Of a DNA stretch of 64,000 nucleotides, positions 1 through 13,252 are shown one piece after another; positions within the stretch are counted from its first letter, which is position 1; every line of letters begins with the position of its first letter. Origin of the DNA: Denticeps clupeoides (Eukaryota > Chordata > Actinopteri > Clupeiformes > Denticipitidae). Made by a program: the position numbers and the translations under genes. Location: contig NC_041713.1 of assembly GCF_900700375.1 (NCBI RefSeq), positions 23,426,964 to 23,490,963 of the forward strand, given 5' to 3'. The notes below the pieces were generated by a model. The model was not told the origin of the DNA. It was given only the letters and a program-made list of their open reading frames with translations, and made no database searches.

Positions 1-3000
1 GGTGTGGACGCTGAATTCCTCAGAGTTTTGGGGGGAAATTCCTTTACATTTTGGAAGGGTCACGCAGTTCTGTCTGTGTGTTTTGGGTGTGGAGCTATCA
101 TCGGTGTTCACACTATGAGCTGTTGTCCTAACCGTCCTGCACGAACCGAAGCCCTAATTAGATGACCGTCAATGTTCGTCTTCTCATACAAACAGTCCTG
201 GGGTGGAACAAATGGAATTAGCCACAGGAATCTGCTTATATCGCCTGAATTCTGCTGAGATTCTTCTCTCTCGCTCATATTCACTGCGTGTTGTGTGCAA
301 GTTTACATCTTGTCCTGGTTTCTGAGTGGTGCAGACGGCTCCAGCTTATTGGTGTTAGCGCAACGTGAGAATGAAATGGGCCATTTTGCTCGCATGCTAG
401 TATTTTATCCGAATTCTCTGATTCCATCTACACACCATATCCAAAATATGGCCAATGCTGGGTTACCCCACATAACCAAGACACTGGGTTTTAAGGAAAT
501 GTCATCTGTAGTGTATACTGATCAGGCAGAGTCAGGGGAGAGTAAACGGAGATGCAAATATCAGCAGACATCCAGTCAGAGCCTGTGTGTGGTGTTGTCT
601 CCTGGAGAGTGTTACTATTGGTCTCTTCATCCTGAGAGAGAAAGGATTGAGGAGCCAGTGGATACATTTTGATTCTGTGTGGTGTGTGTTTGGCCGTATT
701 ACAGCTGATCTTCTGGTGTTGACACAAGGCCAGTCATGTGATTTTAAACCCCTCAACTTGCACACATCTCACCATTGTATTGTTTGTCTATCAGTTTTCC
801 TTTATTGTGTCAATAACTATAAAAAGTATTGATATAAAATGGCTGCCACACATCTCACCCTGCCTCAGGTTTCTATGGCAACACAAACTTGATGATTCAC
901 CTCTGGGACTAACACAGTCATACTCTTTCTTTCTTGTGCGTGTGTGTGTGTATACATATTCACTTCTCTTTTACTAGATCACCTAAGTTGAGCTTCGGCT
1001 ATTGAACATTGTGAGTGCCAGTTTACACTGGAAAAAGAACTAGTTTCAGATTATGCAAAATAGTAAGGCTGGGCAATATCGCAATCAATGTTCCCATTTT
1101 TTATTTCCCCACAATTTGAGAGCATCTGTATTGAAGCCTGAAAGCACAATGTTTGATTTTAACAGTTGAAACCAGAAGTTCACATGCAATGTATAAAAAG
1201 ACAGAGAACTGTCCCGATCTTTCCTCATCTCCCTAATGTTGCAAAATATTGTTTATTTTGGCCTATAACCTTAGAATATTTCATGGAGGAAAGCCAAGAC
1301 AATTGGCTTATAGCCTACATTGAACACACACAATTAAGATTTCTTTTTTCTATAATCCAAATAGCTATAGTATTTGTAAAGCAACACTGACATGGGAGGT
1401 TGCGTTGGCTACAGTTGTATGGATGCATGTTATTTTAAAACAAGGAGAGGCAAAGTTGTGCATTACAACGCAAACATGAAAACAATTGGTACCAATCTGG
1501 TGCACTTACAAGAGAAATAGGTTGAGTAAATGTCAGATATAGCCTATCGTGTGACATTGTTTAACCGTCCATCTACAGCAAATATGATCACATAAATAAT
1601 TTGCTTTGTGTAGTTATTCAATTCAAGTTAAAATAACTAGTAACTATCTCTGTTGATCCATTTGTCTGCAAACTGTAAATCCGGACTTATTTCTGAGCAT
1701 AGTAAAAAAAAAAATTTTTGCATTTCACCTCAATTTCCCTGCCTTAATGTCAAACCCAGAGTTCCATTTGTCCACTTGCTTCATTACTGGGTGGGAGATT
1801 ATATTCTGTTGTGGTAGCCAGTTCCTTCTGATTGGTGTGCACATGGCTAATTTGCATACAGGCACAGGATTGGCTGACTCCACTTGTGAATAATTTTTTC
1901 TTAATTCTCAATGTTGGTCATGATGGGGGGGGAAAAAGGAAATTATTCTTCCTTCCAAGGTGACTGCTCCCTTCATCACTTTACGCCCCACCACCGCCAT
2001 CACCTTCTTTTATCAGGACATGCATGGTCACTGACCTGCCTTTGCCTCCATGTCAAGAAAATATAGAAGCCAACGCGTCCCTTCCCTCCACGTTTTGAGG
2101 CAAATTGAAGATTTGTATGTTCTTGCGGTGTCCTCTGTTTTCAAGCTCATTTATGTGATCTGAGAGAGACTATATTCTTGGGGCTTGCTAGAAGCTCTAG
2201 CCTCCTTCTTGTCCAGTTATTAGGCCACTTCAGTATATTGGTATGAAAGAGGACTGATTTAACTAGAGGGTTGAGTTAAGCTTTGATAACAGATCCAGAC
2301 TCCAGTTCCGAATGGTTTCCACTATCGGGATTTATTGCTTACAGTTTACTTTTGTTTTTCTTTTATATTAGCATGTTTTATAAAAAAGTTCTGATATTAG
2401 AAAATAAAACCATATGTTCAAGGCTGGCAATATTTCACATTTTTGTTAGTCCAGACCTGGTGCCGTTTTTCTGGCCTTGTTTCCATGTTGGAGGTGAAGA
2501 CCACTTCTGGACAGACTTCTCTGGACTGTAGATGGATGTACCTGGGTACCACTGATTTTCTTCCAGTTCAGCTGATGGTTTTGAGGAAAATAAGCTTGAT
2601 TGGTTTTGCAGAAGCGTCACTACCTTGCTGTGTTCCATCTTGCCACGGAATATGCTCTGTATCATGAAAGAGTCTTCCACAACCTCAACTTAACTGGAGA
2701 ATTTTGATTTATACAACTGAATATGATCTTGATCCCTGCCCTTGGGATGCTGGTTTGAAAGGTAGTAACAGTAAATAATTTGATTTATTTGTTAATTTTG
2801 TAAATTTGTAACAACAATTATTAGTTAGATCAAAAGGGTCCAATTTCAATACATTTTGTTATTTTATTGATTTTTTTTTTTTAAATGTTAGAACTGGTGT
2901 AACACTGTTAATAGAATCAACTGCATTCTGGCTTCTGTATAAATTAATAAAAAATTTAAAAAGTTATGAACAGATTTCATCAAACCATATGTCAACGTAC

Positions 3001-3033
3001 ATAACAGTGGATATTATGTGGATTTCTTGACAG
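1..3033. other. Left flank / intron of vat1, no coding exon seen
   Basis: AT-rich DNA before the first recognisable vat1 exon. Open frames here are short and resemble no family I know. The missing vat1 exons (N-terminal catalytic fold and the start of the nucleotide-binding fold) are not visible, so they probably lie left of the window and this is mostly intron. Around 1157-1210 there is a degenerate piece like a Tc1-type terminal repeat (CAGTTGAAACCAGAAGTTCA). Otherwise I see nothing. Confidence 0.5.
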
Positions 3034-6000
3034 GTGGTGTGGGGATAGCTGCCACTCAGCTGTGCCGTACAGTGAAAGAAGTCACAGTGTTTGGCACCGC
3101 GTCAGCAGCTAAGCATGAAGTAATCACCGAAGGTGGAGTCACTCATGCCATTGACTACCGAACTAAGGACTATGTTGAGGAAATCCGCAAGATCAGTCCT
3201 AAGGGTGAGTGCATTTGTAGCTTTGGCCTCTTGTCCTCTTCAGTTTTAAGCCTGTCTGTGTGTGTGTGTATATAGGAAATATAAAGGAATTAAGGAAATC
3301 TGGAAGAGCCAATCCACCTGAAGCTGAAGGTGGGCCTTACTAAAACGAAAATAGAGACCAAAACCAAAATGGTCAAAGGAAGCAAAAAAAAAAGTATTTC
3401 CCCTCAACACGACCTAAAGGTTTGGAGACATGAAGACAAATAGATGTGCATTAAAAAAAAAAAAAAAACACCTTTTATTTAATAATTATTCCATTTATTT
3501 AGTCACGTCAGTAGTGGATGTTAATTTTGTTTACTTAAAGCGATAGAAAATTCTGAAGCTAGGCGTGTCAAGTAAAGGTAGGCCTGCTGATTGCAAAGTT
3601 GTTAATACCGGGAGTGAGAGCAGCTCTCCCACCATGGTAGAACAGCTTCCTGAGAAAATGGGAATGCTATGTCTGTCTGTCATGTCTAACTGCTGTATGT
3701 TTTAGTTTATAGTGCTATTTACTGCGCTGTGACTTTTTTTTTTTTTTTTCTATGTATTTCTTGTTACAAAGGTCACTCTTCGATTTAATGACCATTTGAG
3801 CATTTCTCTCAACTCATAAAGTTGTTTGGTTATTTATTTGACATTTCGGTTAACTGCTTGAAATGGTGTGACACTAGCAGGCTAGGTTTATTATATCGGT
3901 CTTAGTTGTCCCCTAATACTGTGTCTGAAGTCTCTTTCTTAAATTCAGCCTGGGACTTTGGTCCAGTTCCACAATGAGATTTCCCCAGGATGTGCAGTTA
4001 CAGTGTCTGTAACTTTAAATGCTAATGAGGAGGAGAGAGGCGGGACTATACAAGTTGAGGGGGAATTTGCGGAAATGACGTCATCAACACCATTCACCAA
4101 CCACAACCACAGTCATGTTTTTCTGGAAAAAATGTAATTAACCCACTTGTCCTTGCATGATGAAAAGCGTTTGTGCTCATTTTTACATAGTCACCAAGCA
4201 ACTGCAATGCTTTCAAGCAATCATGTTCATTGCAGTTACTTTTTTTAGGGGTGGGAAATTCTCTGCAAGGACAAAGTATGAAAAAGGGGAGTTAACCTTT
4301 CCCCTTAGGATGTCATAAGGGGACAAATTCCAGATCCGACCGTCTGAGCTGCCACTCTCTGAACGGTGAAGCAAAATGGCTAAAACACTCTTTACACCAT
4401 ACGCCATTTCTAGGGACTGCAGGACCATAGACAGGCTTTTTTTTTTTTTTTTTTTTTTTAACTCAGAGAATAAGAGCAGCCACGTTCTCGGAAGTCAGTA
4501 AGTAAAAAATTGGCATGTTGTGCTGTTGACTTCGTTCCGGAATGAGTACTGAGCGAAAGCTCGCAACCTTATTCAAATAATTTCAAAACATATTATTCAA
4601 AACGTAATCGCCAGAGGCTCAAGTCCATTTCAACTCTACACCTCCTCACCATTTTCGCATCTTTCTCGCTAGTTGAAACGCATCACCTGACCGCTCATTT
4701 ACAATGCAAGCCAGTTTAAAAACCTTTTGCTCTTCAGCTCCATCTGCGCCTAATGTGCCACCTCGTGGAACGGCAGGCATTACAGGAGGAGTTCAAATGA
4801 AAGCTGTTATAATTATGACTATTTCTGCAATTCAATACCAGTGTTCAGGGGGCCGCCCCTGACCCAGGGGAACTCTTATTAATGTTAAATCTCACAAAAT
4901 GGAATTTTCATAACATTGTTTAAGCTGCTTCCCTGCCAGCTCCTTTTCTTTCTTTCTATAAAAATAAGACACAGGGAGACACTTCCCTCCATTACCCAAG
5001 ACCCATGATATATGATAAATAAATGCCAGCAACCCAGAAATAATTTCTGGTGACTACTTCACATAAATTTACATCAATACATACTGTTTTCCACCTCACG
5101 TCATTGCAGGTCCTGAACAATTTTATTAAACTATGTCACAGATTTTCATTAAATTCCTCACATTACTGACAAAATACCATAATGTCCTGATTCCTCAAAG
5201 TCCCTTTATAATTTCCCAAAATCCCTAATGCCCCTTCCTATGCAAATGAGCCTTCCTTACTTGCAGAAATGAACAACAACATGATATCAATGATAATGGT
5301 GAAGGGTCTGATGCAACACTCTGGAATACACTAGTTATTTGGGTTTTGATAGCATCAGATTCAGAAGAAATTAAGAGGGAGAGTGAAAACTTTGGAGATT
5401 GATACTATAGTCTGCAGAACATTTGTAAGATATATTAAGATAATGAAGCGGTACTTTGCTCAGTGGTACCTTAGCGGTTCGGCAACCTTTTGATTACGAG
5501 TGCGCTTCCATACATGCTAGGCCACCACTGCCTACACTTGAAGAGATGACTGCCTTTAGAGGTCCTTGACATGAACATGTCACTTTGTGAGATTATTTAA
5601 CATTAATATGAGTTCCCCCAGCCTGTCTATGGTCCTGAAGTGGCTAGAAATGGCAATAGGTGTAAAGAGTGTTTGGTCATTCTGCTTCACCGTTCAGAAA
5701 GCGGCATCTCAGACGGACTGATCTGGAATTGATCCCTTTATGTCATCAAAGGTTTCCTCCCCTTTCTCATGCTTTTCCCACCCCCCCCCCTAAAAAAAGC
5801 CCCTCCATCGACAGTCATGGTCTGCAAATGAGCAAAGCATTGCAGTTGTTCTATGATTTAAAACTACAGACACCGAAACCGCGCATCCTGGGGAAATCTC
5901 ATTGTGGGACTTGCTCAAAATTGCTGTAAATCTGCACCAGACCTATATAAAATCAATAAATATTTAATGTCATCGGACCTTTTTAAATATTTTACATCTG

Positions 6001-9000
6001 GGAAGGCACCTCTTCCAGATTTTACCTTTACAACCTTACAATCAGTAGTAACACGGACAGTCCCCCTGGAGACACTCAGGGTTAAGTGTCTTCCTTCGCG
6101 ACACAATGGTAGTAAGTGGGGTTTGAACCTGAGACTTTGTAGTTTTCTGGTTCTGGTTCATTTACTCACTAGGCTACTGTCACATTTACAAGGAATTCTG
6201 TGACATCCTCCACCCACTTTCTTAACAATTGAGAATCTCTATTTTGGTTATCTTCCGGATCTGTTAAATAATTGCCTTTGATTTCATTATTCACTCGTAC
6301 CAATCAGATTTTCCTTCTCAAACATGAGGCATCTAGTGGGGCTGTGGCCTAGCCGGTAAGGAAGTGGATTTGTAATAGGAAGGTTGCAGGTTTGAATCAC
6401 AAACCGCCAAGGTGTGCCACTGAGGTCCTCTTGATCAAGGTACCATCCAGTGTCACAAAAACTTCACTTTCACTTTCTTAATATTATGTACACCAAGCAA
6501 AAATGACCAAGTGGAGCAGCTATTCTATCACTTGATGCACAGAAGGCTTTTGATCAGACTGAGTGGTCCTGTATGTTTGAATCGCTGTAAAGATTTGACC
6601 TGACCCTAAAACATGTCTGCTCTTTTGGTGGAGGTCACGGAAACTTACTGCCAATGAGCATGATCAGAAATAATCATACTATGAGGAACTGAACTGATCA
6701 TCAATGAGGAATAAATTCTGGAATATGATTGTGGACGTGGGGGAAATTTAATCATTTTTATCATTTGGGTGTAAAGTACACCCCACATCACACTTCCCAT
6801 AATAAGATCCTGCCCAAATAAGATATTTATTTATTTTTTTATTGTCCGTCAGATGATCGATCTTTGTCAAACCAGCTGTTGAAATCTCCACCAAGAAAAA
6901 GAGAATATGTTCTAAGATCTGGTATCACTGAAAAAAGCAATTTGAAAAGGCGAGTACATGTTAGCCAGAAGTACCACCTTGTTAATATGTAATTTTCACA
7001 GATAAAATTATTTAACCAAATCTATCTGAAGTTGCCCCTGTGATTCAATAGATATATATTTATTGATAAGGGTTAAAACCCCTCTAGCCTCTACTGGGAA
7101 AGAGGACCGGAAGCTCTGCCCCGCCCCGCCCTATGTATATTTGTTTAGTTTTATTGGACGACAGTCCCTGACTAGTCTTGTTGCTTGTGTACAAATTGAG
7201 CTCAAGTGCCACTGAAATCTATTTCTAATAAAGATTGTTTTACAAGAAATGGCTCATTTTATTCCCAACAGCTTTTGTAATAATGTTTCAGTGCAAATTG
7301 AAACTGTCAAAGTATTCTAATATTAAAAGCTTGGTAAAGCCCATTAAGTCAATATTTGCAAAGACATAAGTGTTGTTGCCTTGTCATATGAGCTTCACCT
7401 GTGACAAATAATGGATCAGGTCTCAGGTGTGTATAAAAAGAACCCCAGTACACTAGATTTCCATCTCCACATCAAAGTTCCTCAAGGCGAAGAAGATCAA
7501 GATGCTCTAGGATTGGCCAGCCCACTCACCAGACATGAACATCATTGAGCATGTGTGGGGTAGGATGAAGGAGGAAGCATGGAAGACGAGACCAAAGAAT
7601 ATTGATGGACTCTGGGTGGCATGCAAGATTGCTTTGTTTGCTATTACTGATGACTTAATCAATAAATTGTATGAATCCTTGCCGAACTGCATGGATGCAG
7701 TCCTTCAAGCTGATAGAAGTCATACAAGATATTAAATTTGGATCTCACAGCACCACTACTTTATTTGCTGACATATTTTTGTATTTGCAGTAAATTTGGT
7801 CAATTTCTGTATAAGCGACAACTTTTGTCTTTCCAAAATTTGACGTTTCTGTCTTGATTAAATTATACATTTTTCAGTTCATTCTAACACCAATTGCTTA
7901 ATCAGGTTAATAGCAGGTGTTTTTCTACAAAATAGACAAGCGAAAGACTTTGTCAGGGACTGTATTGTCCAGCACAAGTCACCAGTTGATGTGTTACGCA
8001 GGCTGGCACGTTTTCTCATAGGAAATTCCACTTGACTGCAACCTGCAGAGCTGTCGTAAAACGTGGAAATGAGCTCTGTTGGGAGAAGCTAATTTGCTTT
8101 ACATTTTAGGAGTGTGAAAATTCAGTCTGTGCAATTCAGATTTAAATATATTCCATTCAAATTGAGAGTCTGCTGGCACAAATATCAGCCCATATATACT
8201 AATATCAATATAGTAAAAAACTCATTTCAGTGGAATGAAGAATTTGTCATAAAATGACCATTATGCAAGAAAAGCAACAACAGTTCTCAACATATTAAAG
8301 TTGCTGTAGACCATAAATGTGTTTGTCTTGCAAAAGTGGTCACAGTGTCAAAAATATGAGATCCAGGCTGATTTGTTATGCATCTGATTTGTGTGTTGTT
8401 TTTTTTGCTGTGCTTTTCTATGAACCGCTACATTGCCCAGCAGTTGTGTATAGGTGCTAGTGTTTTGCCTGATTTTATTGTAAGGTGATAATTGAATCAA
8501 TTTAACTGCAGCCTGAGGCAGTGCCAGACGTGAAGCTATACAGGGCCACAGGCCCCTCATTACTCAAATCACGGGTCTTTTCTTGAATGGCTGTCGCATT
8601 AACCAAATCCGCTATGCAAACTGCACTTCGTTTGTGTGACCTCTCGACTAGCGGGGCTTCCACATCCAGGGAGATGACCCGTCAGAATGAATATACGTGA
8701 GGGTGAAAGACGCAGGAATCGGTGTTGGATCCGCCCTCTTAATCCGTTGCTTGATTCTTTCTCAGCAGAGTTGGAACATGCATCACATTGTAGAGACATT
8801 AAACGTGACATTAAAAAAAGGAAACCAAAATAATGGGTCACCACTTCAGTTCTCCACACTGAGCATGCTTATATAGCAATACAATAATAGAAGGATTTAA
8901 AAGTGGAATAAAATGTTATCCATTCAAGAGGATACTGTCAGCAGTCACATGTTCTCTGCCTTGAGAAGTAACAGAATAATGCGAAAAATTGCATGTGATT

Positions 9001-12000
9001 GAGCCTTTATCTAACGGCGTATTAATGCATGTGGTGGGGCATATAGATGTACCCAATGACACTATATTACATAACTCATTTTGTGCAATGTACCTTTACT
9101 TTACTTTACTTTATTTTGCCGATGCTTTTATCCAAAGTGACTTACAGGAGGAACCTCTTGTACCTGTACCTCTCGTGTGGAGACATGGCCGTTTTAATCC
9201 TACACAGGCATAAAAAGGCATAGATTTATTAGAAAACCTTTTTAAATGGTCTTAGTACAGCTGAATATAGTTGCTGATTTAAAGAAGCAATAAAGCTGTC
9301 CAAATCCACACTATTAGAGTATCTAGTGAAATGAGCAGAACTGTGTTTGGACTTTTAAACTTTTTTTTATTCATTTTGTATATTTTACTATTCAAGCTCA
9401 TTTCATGTTTTCATGGAATACAGGGAGATGGATGCCTGTGTAGGTATAGTAGAGTTCATGTCTTGATTAGTCTCGATATTAGGTGGGGGGTTATTCATAG
9501 CTGGTTAGTATATGCAAAAAACAACATGGTTTCGTAACTCGGCTGTGAAAATTAGCATTGCTGGCTTCTGCTGTCCAGATAGCCCATTTGAACACAAGAA
9601 CACTTTTATCTAAAACGGGTTTTCTGAGTGGTGCTGTAACTCTCCGCTCTACTTGTCACTTCAGTTTTTATTAGTCTTAGTCACATCCAGACTCATTTTA
9701 GTTTAGTCATGTTTCAGGTGACCATTGAGCATTTTAGTAATTATCCGTGATCATTTTTAGCAATGCAGTTTTATTTAACCCAGTGACCACAAGCATTCTG
9801 AAATTAAAGTAACATCCGTATCTGTCAGACTGAACGGGAGACACAGGAAATAACCTCTCAGTTTAGTCAATATTGTTGTATAATTTTTATTTTGCAAAAA
9901 ACATTTAGTCTTGTTTTTATTTGTCAACAATATTATATGATATATTTCACATGACCAGCATTTGCTTCTCAGCTTTAAGCCATATTATAAATCTTTGTTC
10001 ATTATATTATTATATATTTTGTTGACCTAAAACAATAAGTTAGAGTTAGAGTTAAACACGTTGTCGTTCTCCAGCCTTGTCTTTTCAATGTGCACCATAG
10101 GATGTGTTTTTTGGTTATAGGTCAGGTTGGAGATTTGGCATCTTCACAAAAAAGCCACTTTTCTTGCCAAGTTCACTCTGGAACCCATTTTAGAAAATGA
10201 TCATCCTGGGTCCCCTGAAATGCTGTTTCCGTGTGGACGGAATTTCCCTGTTTTGGAGAAAAACATTCTCACGTCGACTGGGCCTCTTTTTGGTTTTTCT
10301 ATTAAGTCCCTTAACTTGTTGAAAGCTATTGTTTTAACCCCCTCTGTCACTTCTCATCAGTCCTCTATCTCTTTTAGGATTGGATATAGTTCTGGATCCC
10401 CTTGGAGGCTCTGACACCCATAAGGGCTACAATCTTCTTAAGCCCATGGGTAGACTCATCAGCTATGGTAAGCCGGACAGACATCTTTCTCCTGAAACAG
10501 CTCACACACTGCCTTCATCAATTCACTCACAAGGAACCCCACATAACATACGTACACAAAAGACATATACACACCCACACACATTCACCCTCCCCTCGCT
10601 GAATCAGCTTATCAGAAGTATGTCCAGCGAAACAATGACGCCTCTATCTGCACAGACCCCGGAATGTGTCGAAATGTAGCGTACTGGGCCCAGTCCAACT
10701 CGACACTCTGGTCAGAGACAGCTTTGTTTTGGGGGCAGAGAGAGAGCGAAAGAGTGAGATTTTCATGGTGGGTTTCTGTCAGGGTTCGAGCAGTGTGGTA
10801 GCACAGAGCAGAGGGGAATAGTGATGAATGGGTAGGATGACGAGAAGATGGTTTTTAAAAGGTCCTGTTGAAAAAGATGTGTGAGCGCGAAGGGATTGGT
10901 TGGATTAAGGTGATGTGTGCAGGACATCAGACTGATCGGGAGTGGCAACAGTAGACAACATGGGGCTGTGTAGAGAAAGGGTCAAAGAGAAGTGTGGGAG
11001 CAAGGGAGAAGGAGGAGGAGCAGCATGTCTTGTATTCTGAACATTTCTATTTGAAACATCGCTGCACCACTATGTATTTGCAAAAATGTAGGGTGACAGA
11101 AATACAGTAAAGTGCAAAAGTGTGAATGTTGCGTTCAATAATCAAAATGATAATTGATGGTTTTTAACCTTTTACAAATCTAAAGTGAGTAAACAAAAGG
11201 AAAATCTAAATCAAACCATTACATGGTTTCACAACCCTTTGCTTTCAAACCAGCATCAGTTCTTGTAGATACACCTGCACAAAGTCAGGGATTTTGTTGG
11301 ATTCACTGATCATAAACCTAAACATAACTATACTAAACTATTACTAATGATCGGTTATTTATATATACGTTTAAACAGTCCTTTACAAAGGCGAGGTTGT
11401 GGAAGACACCATGGCAAGACTGAACACAGCAACAAAGCACCAGGAAGTGATTACTGCATCAATATAGGTACAGCAAGACAAAGATCTCAAAGCAATGTTG
11501 AGGATTGTCATTTCCTTTCAAAAGCAGAAGCTGTCTAGCAGCGGCATCACCTCAGAACTGGCAGAAACCAGTGGGACCCAAGGCCAAATGACTCAGCTAA
11601 GCTCAAAAACATAATAACTGGGGTGCAGGTGCTCTGGACTTTGAAATATTTAGCAGAAGGCAGTTTGATGGTAGTACAATAATGAGTGTGAAGATAACCG
11701 GTAAGCATGGTGGAAGCTTCTTTGTTTGCAGTCTGGGGCTGCATTTCAGCTAATGGAGTTTGAGGTTTGCATTAATCATGTCTTTTGTGCTCACAAATTA
11801 ATTTGGAAAAACTCATTTCTGAAAACATGCTTCATCTATAGCAAGTTTTCCACAACTGCCTAAAACTTTTGCACTGTGGGTGTATTTTGCCTATGGTTGT
11901 TACATAGTATTTTATAGAACGAGAAGATATAAGAAAGTTGAATACATACAATGCTACAAACTTTCAGCTAATGGAAACTGGGTTATGCCTTGAGAAATGG

Positions 12001-13221
12001 CCTCTCTCTACATCAGTGTAAGGCAATATACCTTATCATACCGTATCCCATAATGCAGTTCAGCTTTTAACTACTTCCAAAGAAAGAAGGAAACTGTTTA
12101 AAAATATTTCAGATCAATAAATAGATTTTAAATGCGTAACGAGATCGTGCATGTACATGCACTCCCTTTTGTCCCGTTGTCCAGGTGCCGCCAACATGCT
12201 GTCCGGGCAGAAGAAGAACCTGATTGCGGTGGCGAAGACCTGGTACCACCAGTTCTCCGTGCACTCGCTCAGCCTGATTCAGGGAAACCGCGGCGTCTGT
12301 GGCTTCCACCTGGGTTACCTGGACTCGGAGACGGAGCTCATCGCTCAGGCCATGGAGGTGATCTTGCAGCTGTACCGTCAGGGCAAGATCAAGCCGCGCA
12401 TTGACTCCACCTACCACCTGGAGCAGGTTTGTGTGTGTGTGTAGAAATTTCGTCTCTCCCAGTCTCTCCATTTATTGTCCCCTCCTTCATTTGCCTTTTA
12501 TCCTGTCTCTCTTGTTTCTGAGCTGTTCGTTACTCGCCCATCATCCAACTTTCGCTCCCTGTTACTATGGTGACAAGCTGTGGTCTTTATATGGTGAGGA
12601 ATGGGGTTCATTTATCAGGAGGTACCTTGTGCGTATCCCATGATTACATGATGATCTTCTGCTAACTCTTCTTATGAATGCAGACCAGCTGACCAATAAA
12701 TTCCTTGTTGCTGTGTTTCCTGCGTCTCGCTCATCAGCACTGTTTTTTTGGGATTGTTGTCATGGCAACCGGGGGGGTCTTTCAGTTTAAAGTGTATACA
12801 CGTGTACGTAAGCTGGCGTACACATGCCTATGTACGGAGAGGGGGAAAACATTTTCTCCGCCTTCTTTATGATCTCGAGCACCAGTTGCTCTCCCCACCC
12901 CCTCCTGTCTTCTCTATTGTTGCTAGGAGATGGCCCTCTGTTGCCGTGGCACTGGTTGTTAGGTGGTTTGGTGTGGGAGGGGAGAGTGGAGAGATGAGAC
13001 TGATGAGAGCCTCTGCCTGGACAGTGGTCTTCACTGTTTTTGCCTGATCGATAGGCTCCTAATGACCAGAGATTGATCTGATCAGGGCTCAGAAAATCTG
13101 TTAATTAACACTGGAAGAAGATGCGAGTGTGTGTGTGTGTGTGTATATGTATGTACATATTTTATATGACAGATGGACAATCAAGCTGGTCTCTCCCTCT
13201 CTCCACCCCCTGCCCCTCCCT

Positions 13222-13252
<31 letters not shown>

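Larger units (their letters stand above)
3205..10377 (+). other. Long vat1 intron filled with repeats
   Basis: About 7.2 kb between two phase-1 exons. It holds two family C inverted-repeat elements (3858-4918 and 5559-5982), pieces of both SINE families and a deleted Tc1-type element (7161-7966). The tail of a SINE/LINE-like repeat lies near 9093-9150 in reverse. The remaining stretches (roughly 6480-7160, 7970-9090 and 9150-10370) show no gene or repeat that I recognise. Confidence 0.6.

Noticed and set aside
7535-7735. The 66-codon frame as a host gene
   Set aside because: It is the C-terminal remnant of a Tc1-type transposase lying between matching inverted ends.
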